Origin: Streptomyces echinatus
Lineage (GTDB): Bacteria > Actinomycetota > Actinomycetes > Streptomycetales > Streptomycetaceae
DNA: 64,000 nt
Direction: 5' to 3'
NCBI RefSeq assembly: GCF_014203595.1
Contig: NZ_JACHJK010000005.1
Span: 154,105 to 218,104 of the forward strand
How positions within the stretch are numbered: position 1 is the stretch's first letter; each line of letters starts with the position of its first letter. A model generated the notes under the pieces. The model was given only the letters and a program-made list of their open reading frames with translations, searched no databases and had not been told where the DNA came from. Positions 24,488 through 33,586 of the stretch are shown piece by piece. Both the position numbers and the translations under genes were made by a program.

Positions 24488-27400
24488 GTGAACGTGAGCA
24501 AGTTCGTGCGGCCGGCGGCCGAGGGTGCCGATCCTTTCGGGACGGCCCGTCTGCGCCGCGGTGTCCTCGACGCCTGGGCGACCAGCCCCGCCCGGTTCCG
24601 GGAGGACGCCAACGCCGAGGAGGACCTCGTCCTGGGCGGCTACCGGGACCGGCTCGTCGTCGAGCTGGCCCAGAACGCGGCCGACGCCGCCGCGCGGGCC
24701 GGGGCCGCCGGGCGGCTGCGGCTCACCCTCCGCGACAACGTGCTCGTGGCCGCGAACACCGGTGCCCCGCTGGACGCGGCCGGTGTCGAGTCGCTGTCCA
24801 CGCTGCGGGCCTCCGCCAAGCGGGACGCCACGGCCACGCACGGGGCCGTCGGGCGGTTCGGCGTCGGGTTCGCCGCCGTCCTTGCGGTGACCGACGAACC
24901 GGCGATCGTGGGCCGGCACGGCGGGGTGCGCTGGTCCCTCGCCGAGGCCCGGGAGCTGGCCGCCGGCACCGCTCGGCACAGCCCCGGACTGGGCGACGAG
25001 GTGCGGCGCAGGGACGGTCATGTGCCGCTGCTCCGGCTGCCGTTCGCCGCCGAGGGCACCGCCCCCGAGCCGTACGACACCGCCGTCATCCTGCCCCTGC
25101 GCGACGCCGCCGCGGCCGATCTCGCCGAGCGGCTGCTCGGCGGCGTCGACGACGCCCTGCTGCTCGCCCTGCCGGGGCTGGCCGAGGTCGTCGTGGAGAT
25201 CGAAGGCGAGGCGCCGCGCACCCTCACCCGCCGCACCGACGGCCCCTTCACGGTCGTCGAGGACTCCCGGGACGGCGTCACCAACTGGCGGTCCGTCTCC
25301 GCGCACGGGCCGCTCACCCCCGACCTGCTCGCCGACCGGCCGGTGGAGGAGAGGCTGCGGCCCCAGTGGTCGGTGACCTGGGCCGTGCCCGTGGACGCCT
25401 ACGGGGCCCCGGTCCGGCCCCGGACGAGCCCGGTCGTGCACGCGCCGACGCCGAGCGACGAGCCCCTCGGCGTGCCCGCGCTGCTCATCGCCTCCTTCCC
25501 GCTGGACACCACCCGGCGGCACGCCGCCCCGGGCCCCCTCACCGACTTCCTGGTGCAGCGCGCGGCCGACGCCTACGCCGAACTGCTCGCCGGCTGGCGG
25601 CCGGTGGGGACGGGCATCGTCGACCTGGTCCCCGGGCCGCTCGGCAAGGGCGAACTGGACGGGTCGCTGCGCCAGGCCGTGCTGGACCGGCTGCCGCGCA
25701 CCGCGTTCCTGCCGCCGGCCGTCGAGCCGAAGGCCGACGACGAACTGCCGGAGGCGCTGCGGCCCCGGGACGCCGAGGTCGTGGAGGGGGCCGGGGCCGA
25801 CACCGTGCGGGTGCTGGCCGAGGTGCTGCCGACCCTGCTCCCGGCGGGGCTGGAGCGGCGCGTGGAGCTGCGGACCCTCGGGGTCGCCCGGCTGCCGCTC
25901 GCCGACGCCGTCGACCGGCTCGCCGGGCTGGAGAAGGAGCCGGAGTGGTGGTGGCGGCTGTACGACAGCCTCGCCGGGGTCGACCCCGACCGGCTGTCCG
26001 GGCTCCCGGTGCCGCTGGCCGACGGGCGGACCACCATCGGGCCCCGGCAGGTGCTGCTGCCCACCCCGGACGCGGCCCGGCTCGATCCGGATGTGCTGGG
26101 GCGGCTGGGGCTGAAGGTCGCCCACGGTGACGCCGCGCATCCGCTGCTGGAGAAGCTGGGCGCGCTGCCCGCCACCCCGCGCGCGGTGCTGACCACCCCC
26201 CAGGTGCGGGCCGCCGTGGCGGGCTCCCTGGACGACGACGGCGGTCTGAGCTGGGAGGAGGAGGCGCCGGACGCCGAGGAGCTGGCCGACACCGTGCTCG
26301 CCCTCGTCCGGGACGCGGGTCTGGAGCCCGGGGACGAGCCCTGGCTGGGCGCGCTCGCGCTGCCCGACGAGGACGGTGAGCCGGCGCCCGCCGGTGAGCT
26401 GGTGTTTCCCGGCAGCCCCTTCGCCCGGGTCATCCGTGCGGGCGAACTGGCCGCCGTGGACGCCGACGTGGCCGAGCGATGGGGGGAGCGGCCGCTCGCC
26501 GCGTGCGGCGTGCTCGCCGGCTTCGCGCTGGTCCGCGCCACCGACGTCGTGCTGGACCCGGACGAGCTGGAGCCCCGCGAGGGCGATTTCGCCGAGCCGG
26601 ACGACGCGGGGCTGCTGGACGCCGTGGACGTGTGGTGCGAGGACATCCTCGACCGGTTCCCGGACAGCCCGGTGCCGCCCGTCGCCACCGAACTGGTCGC
26701 CGTCCGCGATCTGGATCTGGTGGACGACGACCACTGGCCCGAGGCGCTGTCCCTGCTGGCCCGGCCGCCGCTGCGGGACGCCCTGACCCAGCCCGTGCGG
26801 ATTTTGCTGCCCGACGGCACGCACGAGGTCGTTCGGCCGTACACGGCGTGGTGGCTGCGCGGGCACCCGGTGCTCGACGGGCGGCGCCCGGCCGGTCTGC
26901 TCGCGGCCGGCGGGGATCCGCTGCTGCGCGGTCTGTACGACGAGGCCGACGCCACCGGGTTCGAGGACGAGCAGGTGCTGCGGGCGCTCGGCGTGCGCAC
27001 CTCCGTCGGCGCGCTGCTGGACGAGCCCGGCGGTGCCGCCGAGCTGCTGGACCGGCTCGCCGACCCGGAGCGGCGGGTGACCTCCGCCCAACTGCACGGT
27101 CTGTACGGTGCCTTGGCGGAGCTGGATCCGGAACAGGTGACCCTGCCGGAGGAGCTGCGGGCCGTCGTGGACGGACGGGTGGAGGTCGTGGACGCCGGGT
27201 CGGCCGTCGTGGTCGACTCGCCGGACCTGCTGCCGTTCACCTCCGGTGTGCCGCTGCTGCCGGTCCGGCCCGCGCGCGCCGCCGAGTTGGCCGAGCTGTT
27301 CCAGGTGCGGCGGCTGAGCGAGTCCGTCACCGGCGAGGTGCACTCCGAGGGCGCCGAGCACGACGTGCCGGACCCGGTGCGGGTGCTGCTCGGGCCGCGG

Positions 27401-27622
27401 ACGCCGGAGACGTACGTCGAGCACGACGAACTGGTCGTGGACGGCGTGGAGATCGACTGGCGCCTGACCGACGACGGCGTACTGCACGCGGCCACCCTGG
27501 AGGGGGTGGCGGCGGGTCTCGCCTGGGCGGCGGGCCAGTGGCCACGACGCTTCGAGGTGGCCGCGCTCCTGGAGGACCCGTCGCGAACGGAGGAACTGGC
27601 CCGGGACCGCTGGTTCGACTGA
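24488..27622 (+). CDS. Sacsin-like GHKL ATPase, very large
   Basis: This protein of 1,044 residues begins with a sacsin/HSP90-type ATP-binding domain: VVELAQNAADAA (N box, about 58-68), NTGAPL (90-95) and GRFGVGFAAVLAV (122-134). The remaining 900 residues have alternating hydrophobic and acidic stretches and no recognised motif, with SGVPLLPVRPARAAELAELF near 920. It may be a chaperone-like ATPase with a large client-binding part. Similar stand-alone proteins exist in many actinobacteria without a known role. The GTG at 24488 is in a run of ggagg; GTG at 24494 is nearly as good. Confidence 0.82.
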   Translation: MNVSKFVRPAAEGADPFGTARLRRGVLDAWATSPARFREDANAEEDLVLGGYRDRLVVELAQNAADAAARAGAAGRLRLTLRDNVLVAANTGAPLDAAGVESLSTLRASAKRDATATHGAVGRFGVGFAAVLAVTDEPAIVGRHGGVRWSLAEARELAAGTARHSPGLGDEVRRRDGHVPLLRLPFAAEGTAPEPYDTAVILPLRDAAAADLAERLLGGVDDALLLALPGLAEVVVEIEGEAPRTLTRRTDGPFTVVEDSRDGVTNWRSVSAHGPLTPDLLADRPVEERLRPQWSVTWAVPVDAYGAPVRPRTSPVVHAPTPSDEPLGVPALLIASFPLDTTRRHAAPGPLTDFLVQRAADAYAELLAGWRPVGTGIVDLVPGPLGKGELDGSLRQAVLDRLPRTAFLPPAVEPKADDELPEALRPRDAEVVEGAGADTVRVLAEVLPTLLPAGLERRVELRTLGVARLPLADAVDRLAGLEKEPEWWWRLYDSLAGVDPDRLSGLPVPLADGRTTIGPRQVLLPTPDAARLDPDVLGRLGLKVAHGDAAHPLLEKLGALPATPRAVLTTPQVRAAVAGSLDDDGGLSWEEEAPDAEELADTVLALVRDAGLEPGDEPWLGALALPDEDGEPAPAGELVFPGSPFARVIRAGELAAVDADVAERWGERPLAACGVLAGFALVRATDVVLDPDELEPREGDFAEPDDAGLLDAVDVWCEDILDRFPDSPVPPVATELVAVRDLDLVDDDHWPEALSLLARPPLRDALTQPVRILLPDGTHEVVRPYTAWWLRGHPVLDGRRPAGLLAAGGDPLLRGLYDEADATGFEDEQVLRALGVRTSVGALLDEPGGAAELLDRLADPERRVTSAQLHGLYGALAELDPEQVTLPEELRAVVDGRVEVVDAGSAVVVDSPDLLPFTSGVPLLPVRPARAAELAELFQVRRLSESVTGEVHSEGAEHDVPDPVRVLLGPRTPETYVEHDELVVDGVEIDWRLTDDGVLHAATLEGVAAGLAWAAGQWPRRFEVAALLEDPSRTEELARDRWFD

Positions 27623-28044
27623 CCGCGGCGGTCCCCGGCCCGGAGACCGACGGCCGTGCCACCGGAGGCGTACCGGTGACACGGCCGTCGCGCTATGCCG
27701 CGTCCCGTTCGGACAGGAACGCGAGCCGCCGAAGCCGGTGGCGGGTCCCGGGCCGCCCGAGCCCGACAACTCCTCCACTATCTCTTCACTACTCGTACAA
27801 ACTTTCGCTTTGACCCCACGTCGCATCAGCGGAGCCGTCCGGCTCTTCAGGAACTGACGTGGGGAAAAACGCGCGTATCCGTGCGGGGGCGGAACGTTTC
27901 CTCTCACTTATGCAACGAACAGGTAATCCTCAGATCAACAATTGGCGGGAACCGCTCTTGCGGTACAACCCTCCGTGCCCCTCGGCGATCAGATCGCCTG
28001 AGTCAACCGACTCCACGATCACTTCTCCCATCAGGGACACACAC
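27623..28044. other. 422-bp intergenic region with nested inverted repeat
   Basis: No gene is supported. An outer pair ccccacgtc (27814-27822) and gacgtgggg (27856-27864) encloses the hairpin gagcc-gtcc-ggctc (27832-27845). The stretch 27780-27960 is poorer in G+C than its surroundings. Its distance from the secreted-protein start (about 180 nt) suits a structured 5' leader or promoter region. I see no known riboswitch consensus. Confidence 0.5.
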
Positions 28045-28893
28045 ATGCGCATTCGTGCCACCGTGGCCGCCGTCACCGGCGCCCTGGCCCTTGCCGCCTT
28101 CGCCGCCCCGGCCGCTCAGGCCACCGGCACCGACGGGACGCCGTACCCCCTGAACGTCAGCTTCTCGGGTCTCAAGATCGCCTCGTCGTCCAGGATCGGC
28201 GCCCCCACCGGCGCCTTCAAGATCGCCTACTCGTACACGCTGACGTACGGCTCCGACGTGGACATCGAGCAGCCCGACTTCTGGAGCCAGGCCTACCTCT
28301 ATCGCGGCACGCTGGACTCCGACACGTCCAGGGAACTGGGCTACGACAAGTCCGACTTCGCCACCTGCACGAAGAACGCCGCCCCCTCCGGCACCGCCAC
28401 CTGCAAGGGCACCATCGACCTCTACCCGTCCGAGGGCGACCTGCTGAACACCGACGTCGGCACCTGGAACGTCGCCGCGGAGGCCGGCGCCCTCAACGGC
28501 CAGGACCCCGACAACGTCGACTACAGCAAGGTCGGGTTCAAGGACCAGGGCGGCCTGGGCACCACCAGGCTGCTGCGCAACGTCGCCGTCACCGCCAACG
28601 CGGGCCCCGAGCCGGTGACGAAGGGCGCCACCCTCACCACGACCGGCAAGCTGACCCGGGTCGACTGGCAGGACCACAAGTACCACGCCTTCACCAGCCA
28701 GACGGTCACGCTGCAGTTCAAGAAGGCGGGCACCAGCACGGTCACCAACGTGAAGACCGCCAAGTCCGACGCGTACGGCAACCTGAAGGCCACCACCACC
28801 GCCACCTACGACGGCTACTGGCGCTTCAGCTACGCCGGCAGCACGTACGCCTCGTCCGCCCTCGCCACGATGGACTACGTCGACGTGCGGTAG
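28045..28893 (+). CDS. Secreted protein of unknown function
   Basis: The 282-residue product has a clear Sec signal peptide (MRIRATVAAVTGALALAAFA, cleaved after AQA) and a mature part rich in Thr, Ser, Asp and Tyr. Two Cys (ATCTKN and ATCKGT) probably pair. The C-terminal 90 residues (TKGATLTTTGKLTRVDW ... QTVTLQFKKAGTS ... GYWRFSYAGS) read as a beta-sandwich resembling bacterial Ig-like or calcium-dependent adhesion modules. No enzyme motif was seen. Its last 68 bp overlap, antisense, the end of the P-type ATPase frame. Confidence 0.8.
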   Translation: MRIRATVAAVTGALALAAFAAPAAQATGTDGTPYPLNVSFSGLKIASSSRIGAPTGAFKIAYSYTLTYGSDVDIEQPDFWSQAYLYRGTLDSDTSRELGYDKSDFATCTKNAAPSGTATCKGTIDLYPSEGDLLNTDVGTWNVAAEAGALNGQDPDNVDYSKVGFKDQGGLGTTRLLRNVAVTANAGPEPVTKGATLTTTGKLTRVDWQDHKYHAFTSQTVTLQFKKAGTSTVTNVKTAKSDAYGNLKATTTATYDGYWRFSYAGSTYASSALATMDYVDVR

Positions 28894-31294
28894 ACGCCTG
28901 GTCCGGGAAGCGGCGGCCGACCCACCTCCACAGGTACTCCAGGGCGGCCGCCGCCACCACCGCCACGCCGACCGCCGTCCATGGCATCGGCATGCCGACC
29001 AGTCTCAGGGCGAAGAAGTCCTGAAGCGCGGGCACGGCGAGGACCAGCAGGAAGGCCACGCCCATCGCGGCCACCAGGGTCACCCGCCACCAGGTGTAGG
29101 GACGGGCGATGATCGCCAGCACCCACATGGAGATCAGGAACAGGGTCAGGGTGGCGGCGCTGGTCTCCGCGTTCAGGGCGCCCGCCCCGGAGTAGTGGTG
29201 CCGGGCGAGCAGATACGTCACGAAGGTCGCCGCTCCGGCCACCACGCCGCCGGGGACCGCGTACCGCATCACCCGGCGCACGAAGTGGGGTTTCGCCCGC
29301 TCCTTGTTGGGGGCGAGGGCCAGGAAGAAGGCGGGAACGCCGATGGTGAGCGTGGACAGCAGGGTCAGGTGCCGGGGCAGGAAGGGGTACTCCACCTGCC
29401 AGCACACCACCAGCAGCGCCAGCAGCACCGAGTAGACCGTCTTCACCAGGAACAGCGTCGCCACCCGGGTGATGTTGCCGATCACCCGGCGGCCCTCGCC
29501 GACCACCGAGGGCAGGCTCGCGAAGCTGTTGTCCAGCAGCACGATCTGGGCCACCGCCCGCGTGGCCTCCGAACCGGAGCCCATGGCGACCCCGATGTCC
29601 GCGTCCTTCAGGGCCAGCACGTCGTTCACACCGTCGCCGGTCATCGCGACCGTGTGCCCGTTCGACTGGAGCGCGCCGACCATGTCCCGCTTCTGCTGCG
29701 GGGTGACCCGCCCGAAGACGGTGGCCGCGTCCAGCGCCTCGGCCATCGCCGGCGGGTCGGCGGGCAGCCGCCGCGCGTCCACCGCCGTACCCTCCAGGCC
29801 CAGCTTCCCGGCGACCGCGCCGACCGACACCGCGTTGTCCCCGGAGATGACCTTGGCGCGGACGTCCTGCTCGGCGAAGTAGCGCAGGGTGTCGGACGCG
29901 TCGGGCCGCAGCCGCTGTTCCAGCACGACCAGCGCGGTGGGGCGGGCGCCCCGGGCCGGCTCGGTGTCGTCCAGATCGCGGCGCGCGCGGGCCAGCAGCA
30001 GCACCCGCAGCCCCTGCTCGTTGAGCCGCTCGGTCTCGGCCAGGGCCGGGTCGTCGGCGCCGAGCAGGACGTCCGGGGCGCCCAGCAGCCAGGTGCTGGT
30101 CTCGCCGTCGCCCTCGCTGAACGCGGCCCCGCTGTACTTGCGGGCCGAGGAGAAGGGCAGCGACTCGACACAGCGCCAGTCCACGCTGTCCGGATAGGCG
30201 TCGATGATCGCCTGGAGGGAGGCGTTCGGGCGGGGGTCGGACTCGCCGAGCGCGCCGAGGACCTTGCGGATGTACGTCTCGTCCACCCCGTCGAGCGGCC
30301 GCAGCTCGGTGACGTCCATGCCGCCCTCGGTGAGGGTGCCGGTCTTGTCCAGGCAGACGGTGTCGACGCGGGCCAGGCCCTCGATGGCCGGCAGCTCCTG
30401 CACCAGGCACTGCCGGCGGCCCAGCCGGATGACCCCGATGGCGAAGGCCACGGAGGTGAGCAGCACCAGCCCCTCGGGCACCATCGGCACGATCCCGCCG
30501 ACCGTGCGGGCCACGGCGTCCTTGAAGTCGTCGCTCTTGACGACGAGCTGGGTGATGACGAGCCCGACGGCGGCCGGGACCATCATCCACGTGACGTACT
30601 TCAGGATCGTGGAGATGCCGCTGCGCAGTTCGGAGTGGACGAGCGTGAAGCGGGAGGCCTCCTCGGCGAGCTGGGCGGCGTAGGCCTCGCGGCCGACCTT
30701 GGTGGCCTGGAAGGCGCCGCCGCCCGCGACCACGAAGCTGCCGGACATCACCTGGTCGCCGGGGTGTTTGACGACGGGGTCGGCCTCACCGGTGAGCAGC
30801 GACTCGTCGATCTCCAGCCCGTCCGCCTCGGCGCACACCCCGTCGACCACGATTCTGTCGCCCGGACCGATCTCGATGAGGTCGTCCAGGACGATCTCGC
30901 TGGTGGCCACCTCGGTCGCCACGCCGTCCCGTCTCACGGTCGGCCGGGCCTCCCCGATCACCGCGAGCGAGTCCAGGGTCTGCTTCGCCCGCCACTCCTG
31001 GACGATGCCGATACCGGTGTTGGCGAGGATCACGAAGCCGAAGAGGCTGTCCTGGATCGGCGCGACGAACAGCATGATCAGCCAGAGCACGCCGATGATC
31101 GCGTTGAACCGGGTGAAGACGTTCGCCCGGACGATCTCCCCCAGCGACCGGCTGCTGCGCACCGGCACGTCATTGACCTGCCCACGTCCGACGCGGTCCG
31201 CCACTTCGGCGCCGGTCAGTCCCGTCGACGGGCTCACGGGAAGGGCCACCGGGTGCACGGGATCGAGTTCGGCACCCGCGTCTATATGGCTCAT
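28826..31294 (-). CDS. P-type cation-transporting ATPase, CtpE-like
   Basis: The 822-residue protein has the P-type set: actuator TGE at 168-170, the PEGL turn of helix 4 at 273-276, phosphorylation site DKTGT at 316-320 and hinge TGDGVND at 552-558, with six C-terminal membrane helices expected. The sequence fits mycobacterial CtpE, reported to import or export calcium; cation specificity is not proven here. The last 30 or so residues (QASTARRRSPSWRGR, then Arg/Cys-rich) look like read-through into antisense of the neighbouring secreted-protein gene. Confidence 0.92.
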   Translation of the reverse strand: MSHIDAGAELDPVHPVALPVSPSTGLTGAEVADRVGRGQVNDVPVRSSRSLGEIVRANVFTRFNAIIGVLWLIMLFVAPIQDSLFGFVILANTGIGIVQEWRAKQTLDSLAVIGEARPTVRRDGVATEVATSEIVLDDLIEIGPGDRIVVDGVCAEADGLEIDESLLTGEADPVVKHPGDQVMSGSFVVAGGGAFQATKVGREAYAAQLAEEASRFTLVHSELRSGISTILKYVTWMMVPAAVGLVITQLVVKSDDFKDAVARTVGGIVPMVPEGLVLLTSVAFAIGVIRLGRRQCLVQELPAIEGLARVDTVCLDKTGTLTEGGMDVTELRPLDGVDETYIRKVLGALGESDPRPNASLQAIIDAYPDSVDWRCVESLPFSSARKYSGAAFSEGDGETSTWLLGAPDVLLGADDPALAETERLNEQGLRVLLLARARRDLDDTEPARGARPTALVVLEQRLRPDASDTLRYFAEQDVRAKVISGDNAVSVGAVAGKLGLEGTAVDARRLPADPPAMAEALDAATVFGRVTPQQKRDMVGALQSNGHTVAMTGDGVNDVLALKDADIGVAMGSGSEATRAVAQIVLLDNSFASLPSVVGEGRRVIGNITRVATLFLVKTVYSVLLALLVVCWQVEYPFLPRHLTLLSTLTIGVPAFFLALAPNKERAKPHFVRRVMRYAVPGGVVAGAATFVTYLLARHHYSGAGALNAETSAATLTLFLISMWVLAIIARPYTWWRVTLVAAMGVAFLLVLAVPALQDFFALRLVGMPMPWTAVGVAVVAAAALEYLWRWVGRRFPDQASTARRRSPSWRGRTRRTCCRRS

Positions 31295-31364
31295 GCATTC
31301 GACGGTACGTGGGGATGTCCCCCCTTGCCCGCTTTCCGGCCGACCGGGAGGGCCGGCGGGCGGG

Positions 31365-31631
31365 CTACTCCGCCGGGGCCGAGCGCAGCGCGGCGTCGCG
31401 TTTGATGGCCGCGTCCCGCTTGCGCACGTACCAGATGCCGATCAGGCCCAGCCCGCCCCCGGCCAGGCAGGTCCACAGCCACCACAGGTGCCCGTGATCG
31501 TCGAACCAGCCGTAGAAGGGCAGCTGGACGAGGAAGAGCACGAACCACACGATCGTGCCCCCGGTGATGGTGGCGACCACGGGGCCCTCCAGGGGCTCGG
31601 GCGCCTCGTGCTTGGGGGTCCACTTGGCCAT
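31365..31631 (-). CDS. DUF2530 small membrane protein
   Basis: The 88-residue protein has an acidic, Pro-rich N-terminus (KHEAPEPLEGP), two membrane helices and a basic end (YVRKRDAAIKRDAALRS). This matches the DUF2530 family, which often lies next to purine permease genes in Streptomyces, as it does here (divergent, 173 bp). Function unknown. Confidence 0.85.
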   Translation of the reverse strand: MAKWTPKHEAPEPLEGPVVATITGGTIVWFVLFLVQLPFYGWFDDHGHLWWLWTCLAGGGLGLIGIWYVRKRDAAIKRDAALRSAPAE

Positions 31632-31707
31632 GGGGGACAGCTTATGGGCCGTGGGTGCCCCGTCGGCGCGGCGATCGTGTCTACGCGCGGAGATAGCGAT
31701 CTCGCAC

Positions 31708-31786
31708 TCATACGTTCATACTGAAACCGTTTGTCTATGACCACTTCCGCTCGTATGAAACTCCAACGGGGCTCGGGGGAACCCCG
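31708..31786 (+). promoter_or_regulatory. Inverted repeat and competing hairpins in the NCS2 permease leader
   Basis: tcatacg (31708-31714) pairs with cgtatga (31752-31758) across 37 nt. Directly before the coding start, cgggg at 31767-31771 and at 31774-31778 can each pair with the ccccg at 31782-31786, so alternative hairpins are possible. The purine-riboswitch core was looked for and is not present. It may be an operator, or a structure that controls initiation. Confidence 0.35.
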
Positions 31787-31804
31787 CTGGTGATGAGGTC
31801 TCGC

Positions 31805-33256
31805 ATGTCCACCTCGGCACCCGCCAAGGTCCCCACCCCCGAAAAGCCGGGCGGCGTTCCCGGCTTCGGCGCCCTCGACCGCTACTTCAAGATCTCCGAG
31901 CGCGGCAGCTCCGTCGCCCGTGAGATCCGCGGCGGTCTCGCCACCTTCTTCGCGATGGCGTACATCATCGTGCTGAACCCGATCATCCTCAGCAGCGCGA
32001 AGGACATGTACGGGCACCACCTGGACAACGGCCAGCTGGTGACGGCCACCGCGCTGACGGCCGCGTTCGCCACGCTGCTCATGGGCGTCATCGGCAACGT
32101 CCCCATCGCGCTCGCCGCCGGCCTCGGCGTGAACTCGGTCGTCGCCCTGCAGCTGGCACCCCGGATGTCCTGGCCGGACGCCATGGGCATGGTCGTGCTG
32201 GCCGGTTTCGTGGTCATGCTGCTCGTGGCCACGGGTCTGCGCGAGCGCGTGATGAACGCGGTGCCGTTCGGCCTGCGCAAGGCGATCTCGATCGGTATCG
32301 GCCTGTTCATCATGCTGATCGGCCTGGTCGACTCCGGCTTCGTCACCCGTATGCCGGACGTCGCCCAGACCACCGTCCCCCTCCAGCTGGGCACGGGCGG
32401 CCATCTCACCGGCTGGCCGGTGCTCGTCTTCATCCTGGGCGCGCTGCTCACCTTCGCGCTGATCGTCCGCAAGGTGCCGGGCGCGATCCTCATCTCCATC
32501 GTCGGCATGACCGTGCTCGCGGTGATCATCAACGCGGTCGCCACGATCCCGTCCTGGGGCCTGACCGTCCCGAAGTGGCCGGGCAACCCCGTCTCCACCC
32601 CCGACTTCGGCCTGGTCGGCCAGGTCAGCCTGTTCGGGGGCTTCTCCAAGGTCGGCGTGCTGACCGGCATCCTGTTCGTCTTCACGGTCCTGCTGTCGTG
32701 CTTCTTCGACGCGATGGGCACGATCATGGGCGTCAGCGACGAGGCCAAGCTGACCGACGCCGAGGGCTACATGCCGGGCATCAACAAGGTCCTCTTCGTC
32801 GACGGCCTCGCGGTCGCCGCGGGCGGTGGCACCTCCTCCTCGGCCACCACCGCCTTCGTGGAGTCCACGGCGGGCGTCGGTGAGGGCGCGCGCACCGGGC
32901 TCGCGAACGTCGTCACCGGTGGCCTCTTCGCCGTGGCGCTCTTCCTCACCCCGGTCGCCACGATGGTCCCGTCCCAGGCGGCCACCCCGGCGCTGATCGC
33001 GGTCGGCTTCCTGATCCTGTCGAACTCCATCAAGGAGATCGACTGGGCGGACTACACCATCGCGATCCCCGCGTTCGTGACGATGCTGATGATGCCGTTC
33101 ACCTACTCGATCACGAACGGTATCGGCATGGGCTTCATCACCTTCACCGTGCTGCGCCTGGCCGCCGGACGGGGCCGGGAGATCCCGGTGCCGATGTACA
33201 TCGTCTCGGCCGTCTTCGCCTTCTACTACCTGATGCCGGCCCTGGGCCTCACGTGA
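31805..33256 (+). CDS. NCS2-family purine permease (guanine/hypoxanthine type)
   Basis: The 483-residue protein matches the AzgA branch of NCS2: an N-terminal DRYFKISERGSSVAREIRGG, the helix-1 motif FFAMAYIIVLNPIIL, GLGVNSVVAL, and DAMGTIMGVSDEA near the middle, then VAAGGGTSSSATTAFVEST. These carry purines with protons. The ATG at 31805 follows gatgagg by 6 nt. The end overlaps the convergent RHH gene by 8 bp. Confidence 0.93.
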   Translation: MSTSAPAKVPTPEKPGGVPGFGALDRYFKISERGSSVAREIRGGLATFFAMAYIIVLNPIILSSAKDMYGHHLDNGQLVTATALTAAFATLLMGVIGNVPIALAAGLGVNSVVALQLAPRMSWPDAMGMVVLAGFVVMLLVATGLRERVMNAVPFGLRKAISIGIGLFIMLIGLVDSGFVTRMPDVAQTTVPLQLGTGGHLTGWPVLVFILGALLTFALIVRKVPGAILISIVGMTVLAVIINAVATIPSWGLTVPKWPGNPVSTPDFGLVGQVSLFGGFSKVGVLTGILFVFTVLLSCFFDAMGTIMGVSDEAKLTDAEGYMPGINKVLFVDGLAVAAGGGTSSSATTAFVESTAGVGEGARTGLANVVTGGLFAVALFLTPVATMVPSQAATPALIAVGFLILSNSIKEIDWADYTIAIPAFVTMLMMPFTYSITNGIGMGFITFTVLRLAAGRGREIPVPMYIVSAVFAFYYLMPALGLT

Positions 33257-33431
33257 CCCCGTAGAACTTCTCCGTCTCCTCGACGGCGGCCTGGAACCGT
33301 TCGTCGAAGTCATCCCGAATGAGCGTCCGGACGACATAGTCCTGGACGCTCATTCCTCTTTTCGCCGCGTGGTGCCGGAGCCTTTCGAGCAGCTCCCCGT
33401 CTATCCGCAGGCTGAGCACACTGGTCCCCAT
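33249..33431 (-). CDS. Ribbon-helix-helix protein (CopG/Arc type), no toxin nearby
   Basis: A 60-residue protein with the short strand TSVLSLRIDGELLERLRHHA and second helix MSVQDYVVRTLI, as in ribbon-helix-helix DNA-binding proteins and antitoxins. Residues after about 48 (DERFQAAVEETEKFYG) would be the partner-binding tail of an antitoxin, but no toxin gene is next to it. The ATG at 33431 is preferred; a GTG at 33449 is possible. Confidence 0.75.
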   Translation of the reverse strand: MGTSVLSLRIDGELLERLRHHAAKRGMSVQDYVVRTLIRDDFDERFQAAVEETEKFYGVT

Positions 33432-33561
33432 GCGTACGAGGGTCGCCACAGCCGGCCGTCCGATGCGTCGCTTTCCGGAGTCGGCTCACCCATACGGGTG
33501 ATCGGGTGGTTCAGTGGCGGGGGTCACGGGCATCCTGGGCGCGCCCCGGTGGTCCTTAGTC

Positions 33562-33579
33562 AGAGTAATGAGTTACTCT
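33562..33579. promoter_or_regulatory. MarR operator candidate
   Basis: agagtaatgagttactct is an inverted repeat with 7-bp arms and a tgag centre, 7 bp before the MarR start codon. It fits the size and place of an autoregulatory MarR site. The transcript of marR is probably leaderless or nearly so. Confidence 0.7.
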
Positions 33580-33586
33580 AAAGAAC

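Noticed and set aside
24221..27907. Open frame of 1,228 codons on the minus strand
   Set aside because: Antisense to the sacsin-like gene; repeated Gly-Gln-Arg-His composition and no motif.
31700..31804. Purine riboswitch before the NCS2 permease
   Set aside because: The conserved core around gtttctacc and its three-way junction are absent.
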